Assembly: GCF_032854445.1 (NCBI RefSeq)
Contig: NW_027018090.1
Span: forward strand, 1 to 64,000
Reading direction: 5' to 3'
Source: Liolophura sinensis
Taxonomy: Eukaryota > Mollusca > Polyplacophora > Chitonida > Chitonidae
DNA: 64,000 nt
Shown: positions 52,401 through 64,000 of the stretch, in pieces
Layout: each line of letters begins with the position of its first letter
Numbering within the stretch: the first letter of the stretch is position 1
Translations under genes and position numbers: made by a program
Notes under the pieces: model-generated
Database searches by the model: none
Told to the model about the DNA's origin: nothing
The model's input: the letters and a program-made list of their open reading frames with translations, nothing else

Positions 52401-52708
52401 CAGCTGCCGATGCTTGGCCCAATTCCGCATCTTTTGGCACCTTATAAATGTGGGTCAGTGTTTAGTTGTACTTTTTACAGCAGACTGTATCAAGTACCTT
52501 GTGTTTTTCACGTACAAATGGTGTGGTTTTTCTACACGTAGATAAAGACATTGAGATTGTCTTGGACTTAGAAGTAAGACAATTGCTGGGTGAGTTAAAT
52601 GGGCTTGGCCCAAAGATTTCAGGTCTTCTGGGCTACCGAAGGGCACATAACTTATAGTCAAAAGTTGAATGTAGTAATGACCAGTCGCGATTGTACAGAG
52701 TACAGTGT
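49415..52708. repeat. 6-monomer HOR k-l-m-n-o-p (3294 bp), copy 2
   Basis: Repeats copy 1 with monomers at 49415, 49964, 50513, 51062, 51611 and 52160, including 'aagagtctaatcc', 'gtaaagatgc', 'gatgactgg' and 'ctaccgatgggc'. The only difference I saw is the single A missing from the l monomer at about 50010. Confidence 0.92.
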
Positions 52709-54356
52709 AGCCGATTTCAATTAACAAAAAGACCAGGTAAAAATGCAAAAGTGGAAAAACTGTTCCAGTGCTGCTGGTAAGAGGCTAATCCGACGTATTT
52801 TGTGACGAGAAATCGAATGGTGCAAACCGCGTTGCTCTCCGACCAATCCTTTTGGCTGTAGTGACAATTGAATGATCATTTATGTCATAATCACGTGCCC
52901 AGCAACGGCTCTTACTCCATGGAAACCAGGGAAATTTGCAATTTTTCAACAGCTGCCGATGCCTGGCTCAATTCCGAATCTTTTGGCACCTTACTGAAGT
53001 GGGTCAGTGTTCAGTTGTACTTTTTACAGCAGACTGTATCAAGTACCTTGTGTTTTTCATGTACAAATGGTGTGGTTTTTCTACACGTAGATAAAGACAT
53101 TGAGATTGTCTTGGACTTAGAAGTAAGACAATTGCTGGGTGAGTTAAATGGGCTGAGCCCAAAGATTTGACGTCTTCTGGGCTACCGAAGGGCACATAAC
53201 TTATAGTCAAAAGTTGAATATAGTAATGACCAGTCGCGATTGTACAGAGTACAGTGTAGCCGATTTCAATTAACAAAAAGACCAGGTAAAAATGCAAAAT
53301 TGAAAAAATTGTTCCAGTGCTGCTGGTAAGAGACTAATCCGACGTATTTTGTGACGACAAATCGAATGGTGCAAACCGCATTGCTGTCCGACCAGTACTT
53401 TTGCCTGTAGTGACAATTGAATGATCATTTATGTCATAATCACGTACCCAGCAACGGCTCTTACTCCATGGAAACAAGGGAAGTTTGCAACTTTTCAACA
53501 GCTGCCGATACCTGGCTGAATTCCGCATCTTTTGGCACCTTATTCAATGTGGGTCTGTGGTCAGTTGTACTTTTTACAGCAGACTGTATCAAGTACCTTG
53601 TGTTTTTCACGTACAAATGGTGTGGTTTTTCTACACGTAGATAAAGACATTGAGATTGTCTTGCACTTAGAAGTAAGACAATTGCTGGGTGAGTTAAATG
53701 GGCTTAGCCGGAAGATTTGACGTCTTCTGGGCTACCGAAGGGCACATAACTTATAGTCAAAAGTTGAATATAGTAATGACCAGTCGCGATTGTACAGAGT
53801 ACAGTGTAACCGATTTCAATTAACAAAAAGACCAGTCAAAAATGCAAAAGTGGAAAAATTGTTCCAGTGCTGCTGGTAAGAGACTAATCCGACGTATTTT
53901 GTGACGAGAAATCGAATGGTGCAAACCGCGTTGCTCTCCGACCAATACTTTTGGCTGTAGTGACAATTGAATGATCATTGATGTCATAATCACGTGCCCA
54001 GCAACGGCTCTTACTCCATGGAAACCAGGGAAATTTGCAATTTTTCAACAGCTGCCGATGCCTGGCTCAATTCCGAATCTTTTGGCACCTTACTGAAGTG
54101 GGTCAGTGTTCAGTTGTACCTTTTACAGCAGACTGTATCAAGTACCTTGTGTTTTTCACGTACAAATGGTGTGGTTTTTCTACACGTAGATAAAGACATT
54201 GAGATTGTCTTGCACTTAGAAGTAAGACAATTGCTGGGTGAGTTAAATGGGCTTGGCCCAAAGATTTGACGTCTTCTGGGCTACCGAAGGGCACATAACT
54301 TATAGTCAAAAGTTGAATATAGTAATGACCAGTCGCGATTGTACAGAGTACAGTGT
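52709..54356. repeat. a-b-c monomer run, second occurrence
   Basis: a (52709), b (53258) and c (53808). Close to 35136-36784, at about +17572. Shared marks are 'gcattgctgtcc' in b and 'tgtaccttttac' with 'gatcattgatg' in c. Private changes include 'gaccagtac' (about 53390), 'gggaagtttgc' (about 53478) and 'gggctgagccc' (about 53150). Confidence 0.83.
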
Positions 54357-57300
54357 AGCCGATTTCAATTAACAAAAAGACCAGGCAAAAATGCAAAAGT
54401 GGAAAAACTGTTCCAGTGCTGCTGGTAAGAGGCTAATCCGACGTATTTTGTGACGAGAAATCGAATGGTGCAAACCGCGTTGCTCTCCGACCAATACTTT
54501 TGGCTGTAGCGACAATTGAATATTCATTTATGTCATAATCACGTGCGTAGCAACGGCTCTTACTCCATGGAAACCAGGGAAATTTGCAATTTTTCAACAG
54601 CTGCCGATGCCTGGCTCAATTCCGAAACTTTTGGCAATTTACTGAAGTGGGTCAGTGTTCAGTTGTACTTTTTACAGCAGACTGTATCAAGTACCTTGTG
54701 TTTTTCATGTACAAATGGTGTGGTTTTTCTACACGTAGATAAAGACATTGAGATTGTCTTGGACTTAGAAGTAAAACAATTGCTGGGTGAGTTAAATGGG
54801 CTTAGCCGAAAGATTTGACGTCTTCTGGGCTACCGAAGGGCACATAACTTATAGTCAAAAGTTGAATGTAGTAATGACCAGTCGCGATTGTACAGAGTAC
54901 AGTGTAGCCGATTTCAATTAACAAAAAGACCAGGTAAAAATGCAAAATTGGAAAAATTGTTCCAGTGCTGCTGGTAAGAGGCTAATCCGACGTATTTTGT
55001 GACGAGAAATCGAATGGTGCAATCCGCGTTGCTCTCCGACCAATACTTTTGGCTGTAGTGACAATTGAATGATCATTTATGTCATAATCACGTGCCCAGC
55101 AACGGCTCTTACTCCATTTAAACCAGGGAAATTTGCAATTTTTCAACAGCTGCCGATACCTGGCTCAATTCCGCATCTTTTGGCACCTTATTCATGTGGG
55201 TCTGTGGTCAGTTGTACTTTTTACAGCAGACTGTATCAAGTACCTTGTGTTTTTCACGTACAAATGGTGTGGTTTTTCTACACGTAGATAAAGACATTGA
55301 GATTGTCTTGGACTTAGAAGTAAGACAATTGCTGGGTGAGTTAAATGGGCTTAGCCCAAAGATTTGACGTCTTCTAAGCTACCGAAGGGCACATAACTTA
55401 TAGTCAAAAGTTGAATATAGTAATGACCAGTCGCGATTGTACAGAGTACAGTGTAGCCGATTTTAATTAACAAAAAGACCAGGCAAAAATGCAAAAGTGG
55501 AAAAACTGTTCCAGTGCTGCTGGTAAGAGGCTAATCCGACGTATTTTGTGACGAGAAATCAAATGGTGCAAACCGCGTTGCTCTCCGACTAATACTTTTG
55601 GCTGTAGTGACAATTGAATGATCATTTATGTCATAATCACGTGCGTAGCGACGGCTCTTACTCCATGGAAACCAGGGAAATTTGCAATTTTTCAACAGCT
55701 GCCGATGCCTGGCTCAATTCCTCATCTTTTGGCACCTTACTGAAGTGGGTCAGTGTTCAGTTGTACTTTTTACAGCAGACTGTATCAAGTACCTTGTGTT
55801 TATCCTGTACAAATGGTGTGGTTTTTCTACACGTAGATAAAGACATTGAGATTGTCTTGCACTTAGAAGTAAGACAATTGCTGGGTGAGTTAAATGGGCT
55901 TAGCCCAAAGATTTCAGGTCTTCTGGGCTACCGAAGGGCACATAACTTATAGTCAAAAGTTGAATATAGTAATGACCAGTCGCGATTGTACAGAGTACAG
56001 TGTAGCCGATTTCAATTAACAAAAAGACCAGGTAAAAATGCAAAATTGGAAAAATTGTTCCAGTGCTGCTGGTAAGAGACTAATTCGACGTATTTTGTGA
56101 CGAGAAATCGAATGGTGCAAACCGCGTTGCTCTCCGACCAATACTTTTGCCTGTAGTGACAATTCAATAATCATTTATGTCATAATCACGTGCCCAGCAA
56201 CGGCTCTTACTCCATGGAAACCAGGGATATTTGCAATTTTTTAACAGCTGCCGATGCCTGGCCCAATTCCGTATCTTTTGGCACCTTATAAATGTGGGTC
56301 AGTGTTTAGTTGTCCTTTTTACAGCAGACTGTATCAAGTACCTTGTGTTTTTCACGTACAAATGGTGTGGTTTTTCTACACGTAGATAAAGACATTGAGA
56401 TTGTCTTGGACTTAGAATTAAGACAATTGCTGGGTGAGTTAAATGGGCTTAGCCCAAAGATTTGACGTCTTCTGGGCTACCGAAGGGCACATAACTTATA
56501 GTCAAAAGTTGAATATAGTAATGACCAGTCGCGATTGTACAGAGTACAGTGTAGCCGATTTCAATTAACAAAAAGACCAGGTAAAAATGCAAAAGTGGAA
56601 AAACTGTCCCAGTGCTGCTGGTAAGAGGCTAATCCGACGTATTTTGTGACGAGAAATCGAATGGTGCAATCCGCGTTGCTCTCCGACCAATACTTTTGGC
56701 TGTAGCGACAATTCAATGAATATTGATGTCAAAATCACGTGCCCAGCAACGGCTCTTACTCCATGGAAACCAGGGATATTTGCAATTTTTTAACAGCTGC
56801 CGATGCCTGGCCCAATTCCGTATCTTTTGGCACCTTATAAATGTGGGTCAGTGTTTAGTTGTACTTTTTACAGCAGACTGTATCAAGTACCTTGTGTTTT
56901 TCATGTACAAATGGTCTGGTTTTTCTACACGTAGATAAAGACATTGAGATTGTCTTGGACTTAGAAGTAAGACAATTGCTCGGTGAGTTAAATGGGCTTA
57001 GCCCAAAGATTTGACGTCTTCTGGGCTACCGAAGGGCACATAACTTATAGTCAAAAGTTGAATATAGTAATGACCAGTCGCGATTGTACAGAGTACAGTG
57101 TAGCCGATTTCAATTAACAAAAAGACCAGGTAAAAATGCAAAATTGAAAAAATTATTCCAGTGCTGCTGGTAAGAGACTAATCCGACGTATTTTTGTGAC
57201 GACAAATCGAATGGTGCAAACCGCGTTGCTGTCCGACCAATACTTTTGCCTGTAGTGACAATTGAATGATCATTTATGTCATAATCACGTACCCAGCAAC

Positions 57301-60300
57301 GGCTCTTACTCCATGGAAACGAGGGAAATTTGCAACTTTTCAACAGCTGCCGATACCTGGCTGAATTCCGCATCTTTTGGCACCTTATTCAATGTGGGTC
57401 TGTGGTCAGTTGTACTTTTTACAGCAGACTGTATCAAGTACCTTGTGTTTTTCACGTACAAATGGTGTGGTTTTTCTACACGTAGATAAAGACATTGAGA
57501 TTGTCTTGGACTTAGAAGTAAGACAATTGCTGGGTGAGTTAAATGGGCTTAGCCGGAAGATTTGACGTCTTCTGGGCTACCGATGGGCACATAACTTATA
57601 GTCAAAAGTTGAATATAGTAATGACCAGTCGCGATTGTACAGAGTACAGTGTAACCGATTTCAATTAACAAAAAGACCAGTCAAAAATGCAAAAGTGGAA
57701 AAATTGTTCCAGTGCTGCTGGTAAGAGGCTAATCCGACGTATTTTGTGACGAGAAATCGAATGGTGCAAACCGCGTTGCTCTCCGACCAATACTTTTGGC
57801 TGTAGTGACAATTGAATGATCATTTATGTCATAATCACGTGCCCAGCAACGGCTCTTACTCCATGGAAACCAGGGAAATTTGCAATTTTTTAACAGCTGC
57901 CGATGCCTGGCTCAATTCCTCATCTTTTGGCACCTTACTGAAGTGGGTCAGTGTTCAGTTGTACTTTTTACAGCAGACTGTATCAAGTACCTTGTGTTTT
58001 TCACGTACAAATGGTGTGGTTTTTCTACACGTAGATAAAGACATTGAGATTGTCTTGCACTTAGAAGTAAGACAATTGCTGGGTGAGTTAAATGGGCTTA
58101 GCCCAAAGATTTGACGTCTTCTGGGCTACCGAAGGGCACATAACTTATAGTCAAAAGTTGAATATAGTAATGACCAGTCGCGATTGTACAGAGTACAGTG
58201 TAGCCGATTTCAATTAACAAAAAGACCAGGCAAAAATGCAAAAGTGGAAAAACTGTTCCAGTGCTGCTGGTAAGAGGCTAATCCGACGTATTTTGTGACG
58301 AGAAATCGAATGGTGCAAACCGCGTTTCTCTCCGACCAATACTTTTGGCTGTAGCGACAATTGAATATTCATTTATGTCATAATCACGTGCGTAGCAACG
58401 GCTCTTACTCCATGGAAACCAGGGAAATTTGCAATTTTTCAACAGCTGCCGATGCCTGGCTCAATTCCGAAACTTTTGGCAATTTACTGAAGTGGGTCAG
58501 TGTTCAGTTGTACTTTTTACAGCAGACTGTATCAAGTACCTTGTGTTTTTCATGTACAAATGGTGTGGTTTTTCTACACGTAGATAAAGACATTGAGATT
58601 GTCTTGGACTTAGAAGTAAGACAATTGCTGGGTGAGTTAATTGGGCTTGGCCCAAAGATTTCAGGTCTTCTGGGCTACCGAAGGGCACATAACTTATAGT
58701 CAAAAGTTGAATGTAGTAATGACCAGTCGCGATTGTACAGAGTACAGTGTAGCCGATTTCAATTAACAAAAAGACCAGGTAAAAATGCAAAAGTGGAAAA
58801 ACTGTTCCAGTGCTGCTGGTAAGAGGCTAATCCGACGTATTTTGTGACGAGAAATCGAATGGTGCAAACCGCGTTGCTCTCCGACCAATCCTTTTGGCTG
58901 TAGTGACAATTGAATGATCATTTATGTCATAATCACGTGCCCAGCAACGGCTCTTACTCCATGGAAACCAGGGAAATTTGCAATTTTTCAACAGCTGCCG
59001 ATGCCTGGCTCAATTCCTCATCTTTTGGCACCTTACTGAAGTGGGTCAGTGTTCAGTTGTACTTTTTACAGCAGACTGTATCAAGTACCTTGTGTTTTTC
59101 ATGTACAAATGGTGTGGTTTTTCTACACGTAGATAAAGACATTGAGATTGTCTTGGACTTAGAAGTAAGACAATTGTTGGGTGAGTTAAATGGGCTTAGC
59201 CGAAAGATTTGACGTCTTCTGGGCTACCGAAGGGCACATAACTTATAGTCAAAAGTTGAATATAGTAATGACCAGTCGCGATTGTACAGAGTACAGTGTA
59301 GCCGATTTCAATTAACAAAAAGACCAGGTAAAAATGCAAAAGTGGAAAAACTGTTCCAGTGCTGCTGGTAAGAAGCTAATCCGACGTATTTTGTGACGAG
59401 AAATCGAATGGTGCAATCCGCGTTGCTCTCCGACCAATACTTTTGGCTGTAGCGACAATTCAATGAATATTGATGTCATAATCACGTGCCCAGCAACGGC
59501 TCTTACTCCATGGAAACCAGGGATAATTGCAATTTTTTAACAGCTGCCGATGCCTGGCCAAATTCCGTATCTTTTGGCACATTATAAATGTGGGTCAGTG
59601 TTTAGTTGTACTTTTTACAGCAGACTGTATCAAGTACCTTGTGTTTTTTATGTACAAATGGTCTGGTATTTCTACACGTAGATAAAGACATTGAGATTGT
59701 CTTGGACTTAGAAGTAAGACAATTGCTGGGTGAGTTAAATGGGCTTGGCCCAAAGATTTCAGGTCTTCTGAGCTACCGAAGGGCACATAACTTATAGTCA
59801 AAAGTTGAATATAGTAATGACCAGTCGCGATTGTACAGAGTACAGTGTAGCCAGTTTCAATTAACAAAAAGACCAGGCAAAAATGCAAAAGTGGAAAAAA
59901 CTGTTCCAGTGCTACTAGTAAGAGGCTAATCCGACGTATTTTGTGACGAGAAATCGAATGGTGCAAACCGCGTTGCTCTCCGACCAATACTTTTGGCTGT
60001 AGCGACAATTCAATGATCATTAATGTCATAATCACGTGCCCAGCAACGGCTCTTACTCCATGGAAACCAGGGATATTTGCAATTTTTTAACAGCTGCCGA
60101 TGCTTGGCCCAATTCCGCATCTTTTGGCACCTTATAAATGTGGGTCAGTGTTTAGTTGTACTTTTTACAGCAGACTGTATTAAGTACCTTGTGTTTTTTA
60201 TGTACAAATGGTGTGGTTTTTCTACACGTAGATAAAGACATTGAGATTGTCTTGGACTTAGAAGTAAGACAATTGCTGGGTGAGTTAAATGGGCTTGGCC

Positions 60301-60877
60301 CAAAGATTTCAGGTCTTCTGAGCTACCGAAGGGCACATAACTTATAGTCAAAAGTTGAATATAGTAATGACCAGTCGCGATTGTACAGAGTACAGTGTAG
60401 CCGATTTCAATTAACAAAAAGACCAGGCAAAAATGCAAAAGTGGAAAAACTGTTCCAGTGCTACAGGTAAGAGGCTAATCCGACGTATTTTGTGACGAGA
60501 AATCGAATGGTGCAATCCGCGTTGCTCTCCGACCGATCCTTTTGGCTGTAGTGACAATTGAATGATCATTTATGTCATAATCACGTGCCCAGCAACGGCT
60601 CTTACTCCATGGAAACCAGGGATATTTGCAATTTTTCAACAGCTGCCGATGACTGGCTCAATTCCGCATCTTTTGGCACCTTACTGAAGTGGGTCAGTGT
60701 TCAGTTGTACTTTTTACAGCAGACTGTATCAAGTACCTTGTGTTTTTCACGTACAAATGGTGTGGTTTTTCTACACGTAGATAAAGACATTGAGATTGTC
60801 TTGGACTTAGAAGTAAGACAATTGCTGGGTGAGTTAAATGGGCTTGGCCCAAAGATTTCAGGTCTTCTGGGCTACCG
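54256..60877. repeat. 6.6 kb segment duplicated at +13.18 kb (copy 2)
   Basis: Partner of 41077-47697. The offset is 13179 bp up to about 57188 and 13180 bp after the single extra T there, which is 24 monomers. Identity crosses HOR limits, so the duplication is later than the formation of the 7-mer and the d/p hybrid. Confidence 0.85.
54357..58201. repeat. 7-monomer HOR (3845 bp), third copy
   Basis: Monomers at 54357 (d), 54906 (e), 55455 (f), 56004 (g), 56553 (h), 57102 (b) and 57653 (i), in the order of 37334-45021. Differences seen from copy 2 are 'actaattcgacg' at about 56080, 'ttgctcggtgag' at about 56976 and one extra T in 'gtatttttgtgacg' at about 57188. It lies in a longer segment shared with the region about 13.18 kb upstream. 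Confidence 0.92.
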
Positions 60878-60947
60878 AAGGGCACATAACTTATAGTCAA
60901 AAGTTGAATGTAGTAATGACCAGTCGCGATTGTACAGAGTACAGTGT
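58202..60947. repeat. d/p hybrid then j-k-l-m
   Basis: Monomers at 58202 (d/p hybrid), 58751 (j), 59300 (k), 59849 (l) and 60399 (m) copy 45022-47767 at +13180. They share 'gcgtttctctcc', 'gttaattgggc', 'caattgttggg', 'ggcacattataaatg' and the extra A in l ('gtggaaaaaact' at about 59893). Only the m tail differs: 'ctaccgaagggc' with 'gaatgtagtaatg', leading to j instead of n. Confidence 0.9.
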
Positions 60948-63900
60948 AGCCGATTTCAATTAACAAAAAGACCAGGTAAAAATGCAAAAGTGGAAAAACT
61001 GTTCCAGTGCTGCTGGTAACAGGCTAATCCGACGTATTTTGTGACGAGAAATCGAATGGTGCAAAACGCGTTGCTCTCCGACCAATCCTTTTGGCTGTAG
61101 TGACAATTGAATGATCATTTATGTCATAATCACGTGCCCAGCAACGGCTCTTACTCCATGGAAACCAGGGAAATTTGCAATTTTTCAACAGCTGCCGATG
61201 CCTGGCTCAATTCCTCATCTTTTGGCACCTTACTGAAGTGGGTCAGTGTTCAGTTGTACTTTTTACAGCAGACTGTATCAAGTACCTTGTGTTTTTCATG
61301 TACAAATGGTGTGGTTTTTCTACACGTAGATAAAGACATTGAGATTGTCTTGGACTTAGAAGTAAGACAATTGCTGGATGAGTTAAATGGGCTTAGCCCA
61401 AAGATTTGACGTCTTCTGGGCTACCGAAGGGCACATAACTTATAGTCAAAAGTTGAATATAGTAATGACCAGTCGCGATTGTACAGAGTACAGTGTAGCC
61501 GATTTCAATTAACAAAAAGACCAGGTAAAAATGCAAAAGTGGAAAAACTGTTCCAGTGCTGCTGGTAAGAGGCTAATCCGACGTATTTTGTGACGAGAAA
61601 TCGAATGGTGCAATCCGCGTTGCTCTCCGACCAATACTTTTGGCTGTAGCGACAATTCAATGAATATTGATGTCATAATCACGTGCCCAGCAACGGCTCT
61701 TACTCCATGGAAACCAGGGATAATTGCAATTTTTTAACAGCTGCCGATGCCTGGCCAAATTCCGTATCTTTTGGCACCTTATAAATGTGGGTCAGTGTTT
61801 AGTTGTACTTTTTACAGCAGACTGTATCAAGTACCTTGTGTTTTTTATGTACAAATGGTCTGGTATTTCTACACGTAGATAAAGACATTGAGATTGTCTT
61901 GGACTTAGAAGTAAGACAATTGCTGGGTGAGTTAAATGGGCTTGGCCCAAAGATTTCAGGTCTTCTGAGCTACCGAAGGGCACATAACTTATAGTCAAAA
62001 GTTGAATATAGTAATGACCAGTCGCGATTGTACAGAGTACAGTGTAGCTGGTTTCAATTAACAAAAAGACCAGGCAAAAATGCAAAAGTGGAAAAACTGT
62101 TCCAGTGCTACAGATAAGAGGCTAATCCGACGTATTTTGTGACGAGAAATCGAATGGTGCAATCCGCGTTGCTCTCCGACCGATCCTTTTGGCTGTAGTG
62201 ACAATTGAATGATCATTTATGTCATAATCACGTGCCCAGCAACGGCTCTTACTCCATGGAAACCAGGGATATTTGCAATTTTTCAACAGCTGCCGATGAC
62301 TGGCTCAATTCCGCATCTTTTGGCACCTTACTGAAGTGGGTCAGTGTTCAGTTGTACTTTTTACAGCAGACTGTATCAAGTACCTTGTGTTTTTCACGTA
62401 CAAATGGTGTGGTTTTTCTACACGTAGATAAAGACATTGAGATTGTCTTGGACTTAGAAGTAAGACAATTGCTGGGTGAGTTAAATGGGCTTGGCCCAAA
62501 GATTTCAGGTCTTCTGGGCTACCGAAGGGCACATAACTTATAGTCAAAAGTTGAATGTAGTAATGACCAGTCGCGATTGTACAGAGTACAGTGTAGCCGA
62601 TTTCAATTAACAAAAAAGACCAGGTAAAAATGCAAAAGTGGAAAAACTGTTCCAGTGCTGCTGGTAAGAGGCTAATCCGACGTATTTTGTGACGAGAAAT
62701 CGAATGGTGCAAACCGCGTTGCTCTCCGACCAATCCTTTTGGCTGTAGTGACAATTGAATGATCATTTATGTCATAATCACGTGCCCAGCAACGGCTCTT
62801 ACTGCATGGAAACCAGGGAAATTTGCAATTTTTCAACAGCTGCCGATGCCTGGCTCAATTCCTCATCTTTTGGCACCTTACTGAAGTGGGTCAGTGTTCA
62901 GTTGTACTTTTTACAGCAGACTGTATCAAGTACCTTGTGTTTTTCATGTACAAATGGTGTGGTTTTTCTACACGTAGATAAAGACATTGAGATTGTCTTG
63001 GACTTAGAAGTAAGACAATTGCTGGATGAGTTAAATGGGCTTAGCCCAAAGATTTGACGTCTTCTGGGCTACCGAAGGGCACATAACTTATAGTCAAAAG
63101 TTGAATATAGTAATGACCAGTCGCGATTGTACAGAGTACAGTGTAGCCGATTTCAATTAACAAAAAGACCAGGTAAAAATGCAAAAGTGGAAAAACTGTT
63201 CCAGTGCTGCTGGTAAGAGGCTAATCCGACGTATTTTGTGACGAGAAATCGAATGGTGCAATCCGCGTTGCTCTCCGACCAATACTTTTGGCTGTAGCGA
63301 CAATTCAATGAATATTGATGTCATAATCACGTGCCCAGCAACGGCTCTTACTCCATGGAAACCAGGGATAATTGCAATTTTTTAACAGCTGCCGATGCCT
63401 GGCCAAATTCCGTATCTTTTGGCACCTTATAAATGTGGGTCAGTGTTTAGTTGTACTTTTTACAGCAGACTGTATCAAGTACCTTGTGTTTTTTATGTAC
63501 AAATGGTGTGGTTTTTCTACACGTAGATAAAGACATTGAGATTGTCTTGGGCTTAGAAGTATACAATTGCTGGGTGAGTTAAATGGGCTTGGCCCAAAGA
63601 TTTCAGGTCTTCTGAGCTACCGAAGGGCACATAACTTATAGTCAAAAGTTGAATATAGTAATGACCAGTCGCGATTGTACAGAGTACAGTGTAGCCGGTT
63701 TCAATTAACAAAAAGACCAGGCAAAAATGCAAAAGTGGAAAAACTGTTCCAGTGCTACAGGTAAGAGGCTAATCCGACGTATTTTGTGACGAGAAATCGA
63801 ATGGTGCAATCCGCGTTGCTCTCCGATCAATACTTTTGGCTGTAGCGACAATTGAAAAATCATTTATGTCATAATCACGTGCCCAGCAACGGCTCTTACT

Positions 63901-64000
63901 CCATGGAAACCAGGGAAATTTGCAATTTTTCCACAGCTGCCGATGCCTGGCTCAATTCCGAATCTTTTGGCACCTTACTGAAGTGGGTCAGTGTTCAGTT
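60948..64000. repeat. j-k-m run (~1647 bp period) and partial last monomer
   Basis: j (60948), k (61497), m (62046), j (62595), k (63145), then a partial monomer from 63693. The l subtype present at 59849 is missing, giving a 3-mer. Private marks include 'aaaacgcgttgc' (61065), 'tgtagctgg' (62044), 'actgcatgg' (62804) and 'cttgggcttagaagtatac' (63546). The last, partial monomer has 'gatcaatac', 'attgaaaaatc' and the class B segment, so a new type begins where the window ends. Confidence 0.83.

Larger units (their letters stand above)
1..64000. repeat. Satellite array, ~549 bp monomer, head to tail
   Basis: The window is a continuous array of 116 complete monomers plus one partial. Monomer starts ('agcc' before 'ttcaatt') fall at 1, 550, 1097, 1644, 2194, 2742, 3292, 3841, 4388, 4937, 5485, 6034, 6583, 7131, 7680 and so on to 63693, a mean spacing of 549.1 bp. 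All copies have the same orientation and no other sequence intervenes. Most differ by scattered substitutions and a few single-base indels. The layout, with local homogenisation into higher-order repeats, is what is known for eukaryotic heterochromatic satellites. I do not recognise the family. Function, if any (centromere, heterochromatin, satellite RNA), is not shown by the sequence. Confidence 0.97.

Noticed and set aside
1-64000. Recurrent 60-146 codon open frames on both strands, including a 100-112 codon + frame in most class B monomers and a 97 codon - frame in many
   Set aside because: They begin mostly at TTG or GTG with stop codons just upstream, overlap on opposite strands, recur only because the repeat recurs, and are broken by the 550 bp subtype and by indels without any sign of rescue. 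No motif, signal peptide or known family is visible. Conserved length follows from monomer homogenisation.
1-64000. CRISPR array
   Set aside because: Repeats are about 549 bp and directly adjacent, with no unique spacers and no cas genes.
1-64000. Transposable element, LTR or insertion sequence inside the array
   Set aside because: No break in monomer phase longer than tens of bases, no terminal repeats, no target-site duplications and no transposase or polymerase motifs.
1-64000. CENP-B box
   Set aside because: The core TTCG...CGGG pattern is not found in the monomer on either strand. TTCG occurs only as rare variants such as 'aattcgacg' at 9405 and 56083.
1-64000. Ribosomal, 5S or tRNA gene cluster
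   Set aside because: No recognisable rRNA or tRNA segments, and no A-box/B-box pair with a T-run terminator at suitable spacing.
1-64000. Telomere or subtelomere repeats
   Set aside because: No runs of TTAGG, TTAGGG or similar short units. The array reaches both window ends.

Overview
The whole 64 kb window is one uninterrupted tandem array of a single satellite-DNA family. The unit (monomer) is about 549 bp and every copy runs head to tail in the same orientation. Setting the monomer start at the recurring 'agcc' that precedes 'ttcaatt' (the window opens almost exactly there), I count 116 complete monomers from 1 to 63692 and a 308 bp partial monomer at 63693-64000. Nearly all complete copies are 549 or 550 bp. 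I see no protein-coding gene, RNA gene, transposon, CRISPR array or unique sequence. The many 60-146 codon open frames recur because the repeat recurs; they rely on TTG/GTG starts, overlap on both strands and are broken by ordinary copy-to-copy indels.

This organisation is typical of eukaryotic heterochromatin (centromeric, pericentromeric, sex- or B-chromosome satellite). I do not recognise the satellite and cannot name the organism or chromosome position from sequence alone.

Monomers fall into three classes by a short central segment near monomer position 283: A ('ttataaatgtggg'), B ('ttactgaagtggg') and C ('ttattcatgtggg', with a +1 subclass 'ttattcaatgtggg' that gives the 550 bp length). 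Other linked variants define named subtypes, here a-p and x. The subtypes are ordered into higher-order repeats (HORs) that change along the window. 1-1096: two unusual monomers. 1097-7130: 5-mer HOR (about 2744 bp). 7131-13720: mixed, with a 4-monomer spacing of subtype b. 13721-20312: two copies of a 6-mer (3296 bp). 20313-24705: one 8-mer, e-f-g-h-a-b-i-d. 25255-32940: 3-mer p-j-x (about 1647 bp), interrupted at about 26353-28000 by a badly degraded stretch. 32941-37333: hybrid monomers and a-b-c-c'. 37334-45021: two copies of a 7-mer (3844 bp), d-e-f-g-h-b-i. 46120-52708: two copies of another 6-mer (about 3294 bp), k-l-m-n-o-p. 52709-54356: a-b-c. 54357-58201: third copy of the 7-mer. 58202-64000: d/p hybrid, then j-k-l-m and j-k-m runs.

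The most informative features are hybrid monomers at HOR boundaries, where the 5' part matches one subtype and the 3' part another. They record in-register unequal exchange. A 6.6 kb segment is repeated about 13.18 kb away with only three differences seen by eye. The degraded stretch at 26.35-28.0 kb lies exactly between two copies of the same 5-monomer segment and may be an assembly fault. A short dyad near monomer position 161-174 stays symmetric although its sequence differs between subtypes. All comparisons were made by eye.
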